From Planctomycetaceae bacterium (GTDB lineage: Bacteria > Planctomycetota > Planctomycetia > Pirellulales > Pirellulaceae): a stretch of 19,490 nucleotides of DNA. This document shows, in pieces, positions 1 through 6,985 of the stretch (position 1 is the stretch's first letter; every line of letters begins with the position of its first letter). Both the position numbers and the translations under genes were made by a program. Under the pieces are notes generated by a model, which saw only the letters and a program-made list of their open reading frames with translations, did not search any database and had not been told where the DNA came from. Location: the NCBI GenBank assembly GCA_024642765.1, contig JAHEAM010000009.1, positions 1 to 19,490 of the forward strand, given 5' to 3'.

Positions 1-1
1 C

Positions 2-793
2 TATCGAGTAACGGCAGATACCGTGACTTTGACGCCAGTAAACGCATGGATTGATGTTGATCTGAATGCAAAACTCAAGGGTACGCTTGCCAACAACACG
101 CACAGCTTGCTTGAGCCCCAATTGATCAGTGAAATTGCAGTCGAATTGGCGGCATGGCCCTTTGTAAAACACATTGATCGATTGGAAAAAAATGCCGTTG
201 GAATTAAGGCGGATCTCACGTATCGAAGCCCAATCGCGATCGTGGAAACAATCGTCCAGGCGCCAAAATTGGTGGATGCGGACGGCGTCATCATCCCTGG
301 TCGATTTCGTGAATCAAGCTCAAGTGGTCCAGTCATAGAAAATTACGCTGGCAAGGTTGTGGAACCTGAGCCTAGTTGTTTGAGAATCTTTGTTGATCGC
401 CCGGTTGAAAATGGTCTCGAGGATTGGGCGCGTTGGCCCGACCCCAGGGTTATTGACGCTGCACTCGTCGCCGAGCAAATCAATCCGGTGGCGCATGAGC
501 TCGGAATAAGTTCTGTTGTGAATTGGCCGGAAAAATATTCTGACGCATTGTGGCCCTACGAACTCTGGACAGCAGTTGGTGGTAAAGTAATTTGGTCTGA
601 TAATCCGAAGTCGGAAACGCAAGAGTCTTGCGAGGCTAAACGCAAATTGTTGACCGACTGGGTTGCACGAAATGGTTCCTTGGATCAACTAGCGGACTTC
701 AAGAAACTGGATGTTCGAAACGGCAGGGCCATCCTTGTGTCCGAAACGCCTGACGTTGCCTGGCGAACGATACTCAAGCTCAAATCGCGATAA
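2..793 (+). CDS. FtsQ/DivIB-like POTRA-domain protein, 5' end cut by the window edge
   Basis: The frame is open to the window's first bases, so the gene probably starts upstream; the first in-window start codon is a GTG at 23. About 263 residues are visible. The order of elements resembles FtsQ/DivIB, the bitopic divisome protein whose POTRA domain sits outside the membrane. An alpha/beta stretch with 'WPFVKHI' and 'YRSPIAIVE' resembles the POTRA end that precedes the FtsQ 'LVDADGV' motif, here 'LVDADGVIIP'. The C-terminus, with 'LDQLADFKKLDVRNGRAILV', resembles the last FtsQ strands. The N-terminal membrane anchor expected of FtsQ would lie outside the window. The neighbour downstream is convergent, so context adds nothing. 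The assignment rests on motif order only. It could be another POTRA-like envelope protein; the gene itself is solid and ends in TAA. Confidence 0.6.
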   Translation, partial: YRVTADTVTLTPVNAWIDVDLNAKLKGTLANNTHSLLEPQLISEIAVELAAWPFVKHIDRLEKNAVGIKADLTYRSPIAIVETIVQAPKLVDADGVIIPGRFRESSSSGPVIENYAGKVVEPEPSCLRIFVDRPVENGLEDWARWPDPRVIDAALVAEQINPVAHELGISSVVNWPEKYSDALWPYELWTAVGGKVIWSDNPKSETQESCEAKRKLLTDWVARNGSLDQLADFKKLDVRNGRAILVSETPDVAWRTILKLKSR

Positions 794-845
794 CGGAGGC
801 TGCACGCCTGCAAGCGGTACCTTGGAACGGCTCGTTGGCGATAAA

Positions 846-1208
846 CTAGTTACCAATCCCAAATTTGTTGAGGGCCTCGCCAAGTCCTGGCAGGTCCATG
901 CCCCCCGTCAGTTCTTGCATCGCATCGGCGTGCATTTGTTTTGCCTTCGCAATCGCGTCGTTGATTGCTGCTGGCAAAAGGTCTTGCGCCATTTCCCAAT
1001 CGCCTTCTGACTGAATCGCCGCATCAATCGTCACCTTCAAAACTTGTCCCAAGCCATTGGCCTCGACGATCACCATTTCGCCGCCAGCGACGCCACGAAC
1101 GCGTTCATTTTTGAGACGCTCGGAGAGGGCTTCCATCTTGCCACCCATTTCCTGCATTTGTTTCATCATGCCAGCCATGTTGCCTAAGTTTCCAAGTGCT
1201 TTGAACAT
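846..1208 (-). CDS. ybaB: YbaB/EbfC family nucleoid-associated protein
   Basis: This is a 120-residue protein, close to the usual 100-115 of YbaB/EbfC, small dimeric proteins that bind double-stranded DNA and coat the nucleoid. It begins with a Met- and Gly-rich helix ('MFKALGNLGNMAGMMKQMQEM'-like segment at residues 1-21), followed by a charged helix, the strand 'GGEMVIVEANGLGQVLKVTID' around residues 42-63, and a long C-terminal helix with 'INDAIAKAKQMHADAM'. All are family hallmarks. The ATG is preceded by AAGG (complement of 1216-1219) at 7 bases, which supports this start. In many bacteria the gene sits between dnaX and recR; neither is present on either side here. The gene converges with the FtsQ-like gene. 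The stop is TAG. Confidence 0.93.
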   Translation of the reverse strand: MFKALGNLGNMAGMMKQMQEMGGKMEALSERLKNERVRGVAGGEMVIVEANGLGQVLKVTIDAAIQSEGDWEMAQDLLPAAINDAIAKAKQMHADAMQELTGGMDLPGLGEALNKFGIGN

Positions 1209-1771
1209 TTCGTTTCCTTGTTGGGGCTATTCTGTTAAGGCAATTCTGGTTGAGCAAGCTCATCATGAATGGCGTCGTAGAAGGGTCGATTTGACTATCG
1301 TTGAATATTTCGAAACCAATTTAACAAGTCAAGCCAAGCTTTCTATGGTGTAAGGGCTTCGATACCGAATAAGAATGCTGTTCTGGCAATCGATTTTGGT
1401 GCAGCAAATTGTGAAACTACTAAATCTCGAAAATTGCCGTCAAATCCTCCCTGCCTTGCCAACTTTACTGTCTTATGCGAAACGATAGCACTCAAAGTCA
1501 ATGTAATCCGATTTTCTTGCCAATTTTGTCCATTGACCTTGACCCTTACTTTTCCCAACCCTAATTGTTCGCCGATTAAAGAAATGCCGTACGTTGTCTG
1601 CGGACTTGGTAGGCGTGTTGCGCATTGGGTATTGCGAGCACGTTTGTCCACTTGAAAGGTCTCAAAAGGTCATTCAAGCAAGCATGGCTGTATGATTTGC
1701 ATTGCAAGTCTTACGTCCACAGAAAGCGTTAACTTGATTGAGTAAAAGCGTCACGTCTAAAGGAGAATTGC
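1209..1771. other. 563-base gap with no convincing gene
   Basis: This gap lies between the divergent starts of ybaB and the secretin gene, so it should hold both promoters, but no clear -35/-10 pair stands out. An open frame on the minus strand (1343-1651, GTG start, 102 codons) reads like an ordinary protein in its central part ('KVRVKVNGQNW'). It has no Shine-Dalgarno sequence, signal peptide or recognisable family, so I leave it uncalled. A small inverted repeat, TTGCA-T-TGCAA, lies at 1697-1707, about 65 bases before the secretin start. It could be an operator or chance. Confidence 0.5.
1759..1765 (+). promoter_or_regulatory. Ribosome binding site fixing the GTG start of the secretin gene
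   Basis: AAAGGAG lies 6 bases before the GTG at 1772. It is the best Shine-Dalgarno match in the area, and the reading frame that follows begins with a typical Sec signal peptide. Confidence 0.75.
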
Positions 1772-2572
1772 GTGAGAGTCTCCGAGTTATTTCGACTCCG
1801 ATTTTTGTCCGCTGGATTGATTGCGGTTGCCACTATTGGCTCCGTCGCTATCCCTGCGAACGCCCAAACGCCACAAGCGTTTGCACAGGGGCAGTCTAAT
1901 ACTGCACCCGAAAAAATAAACAGTTGGTTGCGCGATGCGGAAGCATTGATGCAACAACAGCAATGGGACAAAGCTGCAAAGAGTTTGCAGGTTGCCGAAG
2001 CCCTTTGCCAATCCGAAACAGCATTGCCACCGAGTGTCCGAGAGCAACTTGCAGCACTACAAGGCAAATTGGCGGCTCAGAAATCGACTGGTGCTGCAAC
2101 ACCACCTGCCGTTCACATGCAGCCCTCGAAGGAGTTGCTTGAGGCACGTCGTGCGTTAGCGCGAGGTGACATTGCAACAGCTCAATCCATGGTGGAAGCA
2201 GCCAGGAAATCGGGCGTGGACTTCCAGGGTCAACCGGATTCACCAGAAATCGTAACGGCCTTGATTGGTCGGCAAAACGAACTTGCGACGATGGCTAAAG
2301 CGGGCTCTGTGGACCAGTACAACATGGGCGCAGCGAATTTCTTGCTTGAACAATCACAGGCCTTGCTGGCCTATGGCGATTGGGATGGCAGTCAATTCCT
2401 AGCCGAACAGGCCCAAAAGTTTCCGGTCGACTTCGCGACAACATCGATCAAACCAGACGCGTTGCTGGCACAGGTCGCAGCTGGACGCGCGGCGCCTGTC
2501 GTTAACCCAGCCAAAGCTGAGGTTGCGAAACTAATGTCGCAAGCACAATTGGCGATGGACCAAGAGAATTGA
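1772..2572 (+). CDS. Secretin-like protein, N-terminal part ending at an in-frame TGA
   Basis: 266 residues. Residues 1-31 form a Sec signal peptide: basic start, hydrophobic core around 11-27, and 'PANA' before the likely cleavage site. The rest is alpha-helical repeat sequence of TPR-like spacing, with units near 'EALMQQQQWDKAAKSL', 'RRALARGDIATAQSMV' and 'QALLAYGDWDGSQFL'. The frame stops at TGA (2570-2572), but the very next codons continue the same repeat pattern ('AEAARLVNDAKAFN') in the same frame, into the secretin core that starts at 2588. I read this as the front of one roughly 1,257-residue protein broken by a single-base change (TGG to TGA), or by a sequencing error. Alone, this piece would be a secreted repeat protein without a membrane channel. 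Confidence 0.85.
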   Translation: MRVSELFRLRFLSAGLIAVATIGSVAIPANAQTPQAFAQGQSNTAPEKINSWLRDAEALMQQQQWDKAAKSLQVAEALCQSETALPPSVREQLAALQGKLAAQKSTGAATPPAVHMQPSKELLEARRALARGDIATAQSMVEAARKSGVDFQGQPDSPEIVTALIGRQNELATMAKAGSVDQYNMGAANFLLEQSQALLAYGDWDGSQFLAEQAQKFPVDFATTSIKPDALLAQVAAGRAAPVVNPAKAEVAKLMSQAQLAMDQEN

Positions 2573-2587
2573 GCTGAGGCCGCTCGA

Positions 2588-5545
2588 TTGGTGAATGACG
2601 CCAAGGCGTTCAATCTGCCTGACTCGGCTTTCGCAACCAACGAATCGCGACCATGGCAATTGGACATGATCGTGAGCAAGGCCCTCAAACAAAAGGGACT
2701 GGGAGCTGTCATTCCAGCCAGCGCTGTGATGTCAGAGAAATCGGACAGCAGTGTTCAACTCGCGAATTACGATCCAGCGACTGACAAAACACACAATGCT
2801 GTTGTTGGCTTCAACGACGAAACATCGCGAACGGGTTCCGGCGTTGCTGCAAAGCCAACGATGCATGCGATGGAGATGTACCGCAGTGGCCTAGCAGCTA
2901 TGGACAATGAGGATCACGCACAAGCGCGAGAATACCTCCAGATGGCTTGGTCGTTCAAAGACGAACTGGATCCAGGCACGCAGCGCGCGATTCAAGACAA
3001 GCTGGTTGCGCTTTCATCAGCGACCGTGCCAGCAAGTCAAAAACAAGACACCGAAGAAATCGATCTTTCAGGATTGCAAAACGATGAGCAACTGCTTTTC
3101 CGCAACCTGCAAAAAGAAGTTCTTTCTGTGCGAAACGAATGCGACAAGTTAATGAGTACTGATCCACGCGAGGCGTTGCAAACCATGACTTCGCTGCGTT
3201 CTCGTGTTGCTGGAAGTGATCTTTCGGCCAATGCCATGACTCCGTTGCTGACAATTATTGATCGCGATATCAATGATGCTCAAAAGTTCATCCAAGGCAA
3301 CTTGCCTCAAATCATGAACGATGAAGCAAATCAATCTCGATTGGAGACTCTCGAGTTGACGAGGGAACGCAAGTACGAAGTTGAACAACAAATTCAACAA
3401 CTGACCGAAGACTTCAACAAGTTGATGGATCAGGAACGTTTTGGTGAGGCAGAGGTCATTGCTCGCCAGGTCGCTGACCTTGCCCCAGGCACGGAACACG
3501 CTGCCTTGCTACTTTCTAAGTCCAATATGGTCAATCGAACCAAAACGATGGAAAGTTTGGGTGAAATTCGTGAGCAAAATCAATGGGCAGCCATTGGTCG
3601 GGATATGGAGCTCGCGGCGACACCAATGGATACGAGTTTGCCAGTGCAATTTGGTCCTGCTGAAGATTGGCAACGATTGTCAAGCAGTCGGCTTGAACAA
3701 CTTGGCTTGCGTCAGTACCGCAGCGAAACGGAACGTCGCATTTGGAATACTCTGAAGAATCAGCAAATCCAAGGCGAGTTTCGCGGTTCGTTGTCCGAAG
3801 CGATGAATCAAATGGCCTATCAATCGGGCCTGAATATCAACTACGACAACATTGCCCTGCGTGCAGAGAGCGTCGACGTAAGTACGACTTCGATCGATCA
3901 ATCATTCCCACAACCCATTTCAATGCAAAGTGCGATGAATGTGTTGCTCGGTTCGGTAGGTTTGACTTTCATCGTCGAGGATGAAGTAATCAAAGTAACT
4001 AGTAAGGACGCTCAACGTAAAAAGGTGGAAACGAAGACCTACTATGTCGGCGACTTGATTAGTCCCGTTACACCTCCAAACGCGCCGTCCCAAATGAATT
4101 TCATCACGCCGCACGAGCAATTCAATACTCAGAATACTGTATTGGCGTCGAACGGAATTCCGTCGGTGAATCAAATGGGTGGAAGTTCAGCGTTGGCATT
4201 GGCACAACAAATGCCTGGTGGTGCTGGAATGTTTGGTAACGACTTGGCACCTGTCATGGCGTTGAACAATGGATATGGCGGATCGGGTGGACCACAGCGT
4301 GGGGTGCCTATGTTCACGACCAGTGGTGCACCGCAGTTGGGTGGTATTACGATACGCGATTTCCAGCCATTGATGAGTTTGATTGAAACGACAATCGCGC
4401 CAGACGATTGGCAAAACACCCAGGGCGAGGGTACGATTTCACCTTACGTCAATAACCTAAGTTTGATCGTCTCACAAACTCAAGAAGTGCATGACCAGAT
4501 TCAAGACTTACTTAGTCAGTTGCGAAAATTGAACGATGTTCAAATCGTGGTCGAAGTTCGCTTCATCACATTGAGCGATAACTTCTTTGAACGTATTGGC
4601 GTCGATTTTGACTTTGCTATCAATGACAACTCCGGCCTGACGGCGAACCAAGCGGCATCGCAAGACCGTTTCAATCCCGGTGTAATTGTTGGGCGTGGAC
4701 CTGACGGTTCCGCGGGGCAATTCACTCCAACGGCACAATTGGATATTCCGTTTAGCCAGGACAGTATCGGTTCGACGATTCCGACGTTCGGAGGATTCGA
4801 TCCAGCATCGGCGGCCAATTTTGGTTTTGCAATCTTGAGCGACATTGAAGTGTTTTTCTTGATTCAAGCCGCGAAAGGCGATCAACGAACGAACTTGACG
4901 CAAGCGCCAACGGTCACCATGTTCAATGGTCAAACGGCGAGCATCTCCGATTTCTCGTCTCGACCGTTCGTGACAAGCGTCATTCCTGTCGTCGGTGATT
5001 TTGCGGTCGCACAACAGCCAGTCGTTTCCATCATTCCAGAGGGAGCGATCATGAATGTTTCTGCTACGACAAGCGACGATCGACGATTTGTGAAACTTTC
5101 GATGGTCCCTTACTTTTCGCAGATTACCGATGTGAAAACGTTTACATTTGAAGGTTCGCGAACGACCCGTCAAACGAATTCAAGCTTTCTGCAAGATCTC
5201 TTGTCTTCAATTGGTGGTGGAACCAATCCGAATACCGATCCTGATTTGGAGACGTCTTCGACTGGTACCACGATTCAACAACCTGTCACGGCAGTAACGA
5301 CTGTTAGCACGGTTGTGAGCGTGCCGGACGGTGGTACAGTGCTGTTGGGTGGTATCAAGCGAATGCAAGAACGTCGGATCGAACGAGGCGTACCTTTCTT
5401 GAGCAACATTCCTTATGTGAATCGATTGTTCAAGAACGTTGGTATCGGTCGTGAGACGAGCAATCTGATGATGATGGTGACTCCACGAATCATCATTCAA
5501 GAAGAAGAAGAACGAAAGCAAGTTGGTCCGATTGGCGGCAATTAA
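2588..5545 (+). CDS. Secretin (GspD/PilQ-type) outer-membrane channel, part after the in-frame TGA
   Basis: 985 codons, in the same frame as 1772-2572. A TTG at 2588 and a GTG at 2591 are the first possible restarts, with only a GAGG (2576-2579) in front, and a restart would leave the protein without a signal peptide. More helical repeats and a coiled-coil-rich stretch (to about residue 330) come first. An STN/secretin N0-like domain follows at about 400-475 ('GLNINYDNIAL', 'LGSVGLTFIVEDEVIKV'). Next are a Gly/Met/Asn-rich linker (about 515-580) and an N1-like domain ending near 640. The secretin core at about 645-975 has 'VQIVVEVRFI' at its start and 'VPDGGTVLLGGI' with 'VPFLSNIPYVNRLF' at its end. 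Secretins form multimeric gates for type II/III secretion or type IV pili. No partner gene (ATPase, platform protein, pseudopilin) is in the window, so the system is unknown. If the TGA is real, the gene is probably a pseudogene. Confidence 0.9.
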   Translation: MVNDAKAFNLPDSAFATNESRPWQLDMIVSKALKQKGLGAVIPASAVMSEKSDSSVQLANYDPATDKTHNAVVGFNDETSRTGSGVAAKPTMHAMEMYRSGLAAMDNEDHAQAREYLQMAWSFKDELDPGTQRAIQDKLVALSSATVPASQKQDTEEIDLSGLQNDEQLLFRNLQKEVLSVRNECDKLMSTDPREALQTMTSLRSRVAGSDLSANAMTPLLTIIDRDINDAQKFIQGNLPQIMNDEANQSRLETLELTRERKYEVEQQIQQLTEDFNKLMDQERFGEAEVIARQVADLAPGTEHAALLLSKSNMVNRTKTMESLGEIREQNQWAAIGRDMELAATPMDTSLPVQFGPAEDWQRLSSSRLEQLGLRQYRSETERRIWNTLKNQQIQGEFRGSLSEAMNQMAYQSGLNINYDNIALRAESVDVSTTSIDQSFPQPISMQSAMNVLLGSVGLTFIVEDEVIKVTSKDAQRKKVETKTYYVGDLISPVTPPNAPSQMNFITPHEQFNTQNTVLASNGIPSVNQMGGSSALALAQQMPGGAGMFGNDLAPVMALNNGYGGSGGPQRGVPMFTTSGAPQLGGITIRDFQPLMSLIETTIAPDDWQNTQGEGTISPYVNNLSLIVSQTQEVHDQIQDLLSQLRKLNDVQIVVEVRFITLSDNFFERIGVDFDFAINDNSGLTANQAASQDRFNPGVIVGRGPDGSAGQFTPTAQLDIPFSQDSIGSTIPTFGGFDPASAANFGFAILSDIEVFFLIQAAKGDQRTNLTQAPTVTMFNGQTASISDFSSRPFVTSVIPVVGDFAVAQQPVVSIIPEGAIMNVSATTSDDRRFVKLSMVPYFSQITDVKTFTFEGSRTTRQTNSSFLQDLLSSIGGGTNPNTDPDLETSSTGTTIQQPVTAVTTVSTVVSVPDGGTVLLGGIKRMQERRIERGVPFLSNIPYVNRLFKNVGIGRETSNLMMMVTPRIIIQEEEERKQVGPIGGN

Positions 5546-5551
5546 TCGAAC

Positions 5552-5659
5552 CTTGACTGCTTGAGAATGGACCTCACCGTTGCCTCGGCACGGTGCGGTC
5601 AACATTCAGCGGCGGCCAGGAACGCAGAACCCATCCGCCGAATTTTCGACTCAATCAAG
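5552..5659 (+). ncRNA. Possible structured RNA or 3'-UTR element after the secretin gene
   Basis: This stretch starts 7 bases after the secretin stop and folds neatly on paper. A closing helix is made of CTTGA (5552-5556) with TCAAG (5655-5659), stacked on TTGAG (5561-5565) with CTCAA (5650-5654), leaving a 4-base bulge (5557-5560). Inside lie two hairpins. One spans 5575-5595 (CACCG/CGGTG plus TGC/GCA). The other pairs CGGCGG (5610-5615) with CCGCCG (5635-5640) around a 19-base loop. An intrinsic terminator follows directly. I compared it by eye with the SRP, 6S and tmRNA signatures and found no match. It could be a processed 3' fragment, an independent small RNA or mRNA-end structure. The strand is inferred from the terminator. 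Confidence 0.4.
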
Positions 5660-5664
5660 TCCAA

Positions 5665-5700
5665 AAGGCCGCTAGTGCAAACCGCACTGGCGGCTTTTTT
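5665..5700 (+). terminator. Strong intrinsic terminator of the secretin transcript
   Basis: A stem of about 13 pairs forms between 5666-5678 and 5684-5696, with two G-U pairs. The loop is AAACC (5679-5683), and a T run follows (5695-5700). The reverse strand has four T's after the same stem, so it may also end the convergent MerR/TPR transcript (stop at 5729). Confidence 0.85.
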
Positions 5701-5728
5701 CGTTAATTCAATGCGGCCTTGAGTAAAC

Positions 5729-6766
5729 TCAAAATAACGTCGGTGTTTCCAAAGCTAAACGCGCGCGTGCCTCCTCAGCCCACGGCGTATTCGGGGCGAG
5801 TTCCAAGAAGCGTTTCCAATGATATTCGGCAACCACCGATTCCTGCAAATGGTCCAGCGACTTTGCAAGATGAAAGTGCGCGTCCGGATAATTCGCATGG
5901 TGACGCAACGCGGCTTCAAACGCTGTGCGCGCTTGTAGCCAGTCCTGCAACTCCATCAACAAACAGCCTAAGTTGGCATAAGCTTCTACAAAGGTAGGAT
6001 CCAATTCAATTGCCGAATAATATCGCTCGCGGGCAGCTGTCAGGTCGCCCAAACCATACAGTAACTCAGCAATCGCAAAACAAGTATCCGGTGAGGGGCC
6101 AAACGTCAGCATCATTTGTCGATACGAATCGATAGCTGCGCTCAAATCATTATTGTCTTCGTGACACAACGCGACCTTTAGGAACTGATCAACTGTTTGC
6201 GGAGACAAATCGTTAGCAATGGCAACGTTGCTTGGAAAGGAAATGACTTCTGCCATCAACTGTGGATGCGCTGAATCGTCCGAATAGAAGTCGATATGCA
6301 ATTGGCCTTGAGGATCTCTGAGATTATGCTCTTCGCGCACCAATACCGTTCGGCCATCAATCACCAGGTCAATATCGCTCAGCCGTTCTGCGGCTGGCAT
6401 ATTTTGAGATAGTCGCGAAATTTTAGCTTCGATGGACAGCGATGGCCGCCCGTCCAGAACAATTAGTTTTGCCAAGTGCTTGGCGTTGATCAACTGGTCG
6501 AAATTGAAGTAGGCAAGGCGATTGATTTGACGAGTTGGGACGAGCAATCCTCGTCGTTGCCAGCGACGGAGCGTTGAAGCAGGTATGTCCAAAATATCTG
6601 CCAGCATTGGCAGAGTATATAATTTGCCCGACGCTTCATCGTCGCTGGAAAACAGGCGAATCGAATGTTCTTCCACGGTTGTACAGTTGTGCATTTCAAT
6701 TGCGGTTTGCAAAATTCTGGGAACAGACTCTGGGTCAAGTTGTCCATATCGTAGGCACTGTAGCAA
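5729..6766 (-). CDS. MerR-type HTH protein with C-terminal TPR repeats
   Basis: 345 residues from a TTG start. The start is uncertain: there is no clear Shine-Dalgarno, and the next in-frame ATG is at residue 24. The early motif 'RYGQLDPESVPRIL' looks conserved-type sequence, so I keep the longer form. Residues about 48-95 are a MerR-like winged helix ('YTLPMLADILDIPASTLRRW', then 'RRGLLVP' and 'AYFNFDQL'), which would bind promoter DNA. A middle segment (about 110-190) contains beta-rich sequence 'LVIDGRTVLVREE'. Residues about 195-335 carry TPR repeats, including 'AYANLGCLLMELQDWLQA' and 'PDAHFHLAKSLDHL'. TPRs bind partner proteins, so DNA binding may be tuned by a protein ligand. No cysteine pair for metal sensing is visible. 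It converges with the secretin gene, and its target is unknown. The stop is TGA. Confidence 0.85.
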   Translation of the reverse strand: MLQCLRYGQLDPESVPRILQTAIEMHNCTTVEEHSIRLFSSDDEASGKLYTLPMLADILDIPASTLRRWQRRGLLVPTRQINRLAYFNFDQLINAKHLAKLIVLDGRPSLSIEAKISRLSQNMPAAERLSDIDLVIDGRTVLVREEHNLRDPQGQLHIDFYSDDSAHPQLMAEVISFPSNVAIANDLSPQTVDQFLKVALCHEDNNDLSAAIDSYRQMMLTFGPSPDTCFAIAELLYGLGDLTAARERYYSAIELDPTFVEAYANLGCLLMELQDWLQARTAFEAALRHHANYPDAHFHLAKSLDHLQESVVAEYHWKRFLELAPNTPWAEEARARLALETPTLF

Positions 6767-6834
6767 TCTACGCCAGTCTCAATTTAACCTACCGGCAAAA
6801 TTGGTAAACAATTACGGACAGGCCATGATTGCCG

Positions 6835-6872
6835 ATTGTGGAAACAATGTCAAAAACCTGTCGAAACAATGT
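6835..6872. repeat. Operator-like repeats upstream of the MerR/TPR gene
   Basis: GAAACAATGT occurs twice, at 6841-6850 and 6863-6872, 22 bases apart or about two helical turns. The first copy is also half of an inverted repeat, ATTGT-GGAA-ACAAT (6835-6848). A shorter AAACAAT recurs at 6806-6812. The repeats lie 70-107 bases before the start of the MerR/TPR gene and could be a regulator site. Confidence 0.3.
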
Positions 6873-6985
6873 AAATTCTAGCAAGGGAGACTTGAGCGAG
6901 CATACCGCAGGTGCGATCATCGGAAACCATTGGTTTCGATGCATTGCACATACGTATCTCAGCAATCCTCAATTCAAAATCACTT

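Noticed and set aside
1343..1651. 102-codon minus-strand frame in the ybaB-secretin gap
   Set aside because: It reads plausibly in the middle but has a GTG start without a ribosome site and no recognisable family or motif.
2570..2572. Selenocysteine codon or reassigned TGA
   Set aside because: The aligned repeats predict Trp rather than Cys/Sec, no proper downstream SECIS-like hairpin is seen, and TGA ends several other genes here.
4508..5173. 221-codon minus-strand frame opposite the secretin core
   Set aside because: It lies fully opposite strongly supported secretin sequence and its composition (rich in Arg, Ser, Cys) is that of a shadow frame.
5552..5659. Small SRP (4.5S) RNA
   Set aside because: The length and paired ends fit, but the conserved apical GGAA hairpin with its asymmetric loop cannot be formed; the sequence prefers a three-way junction.
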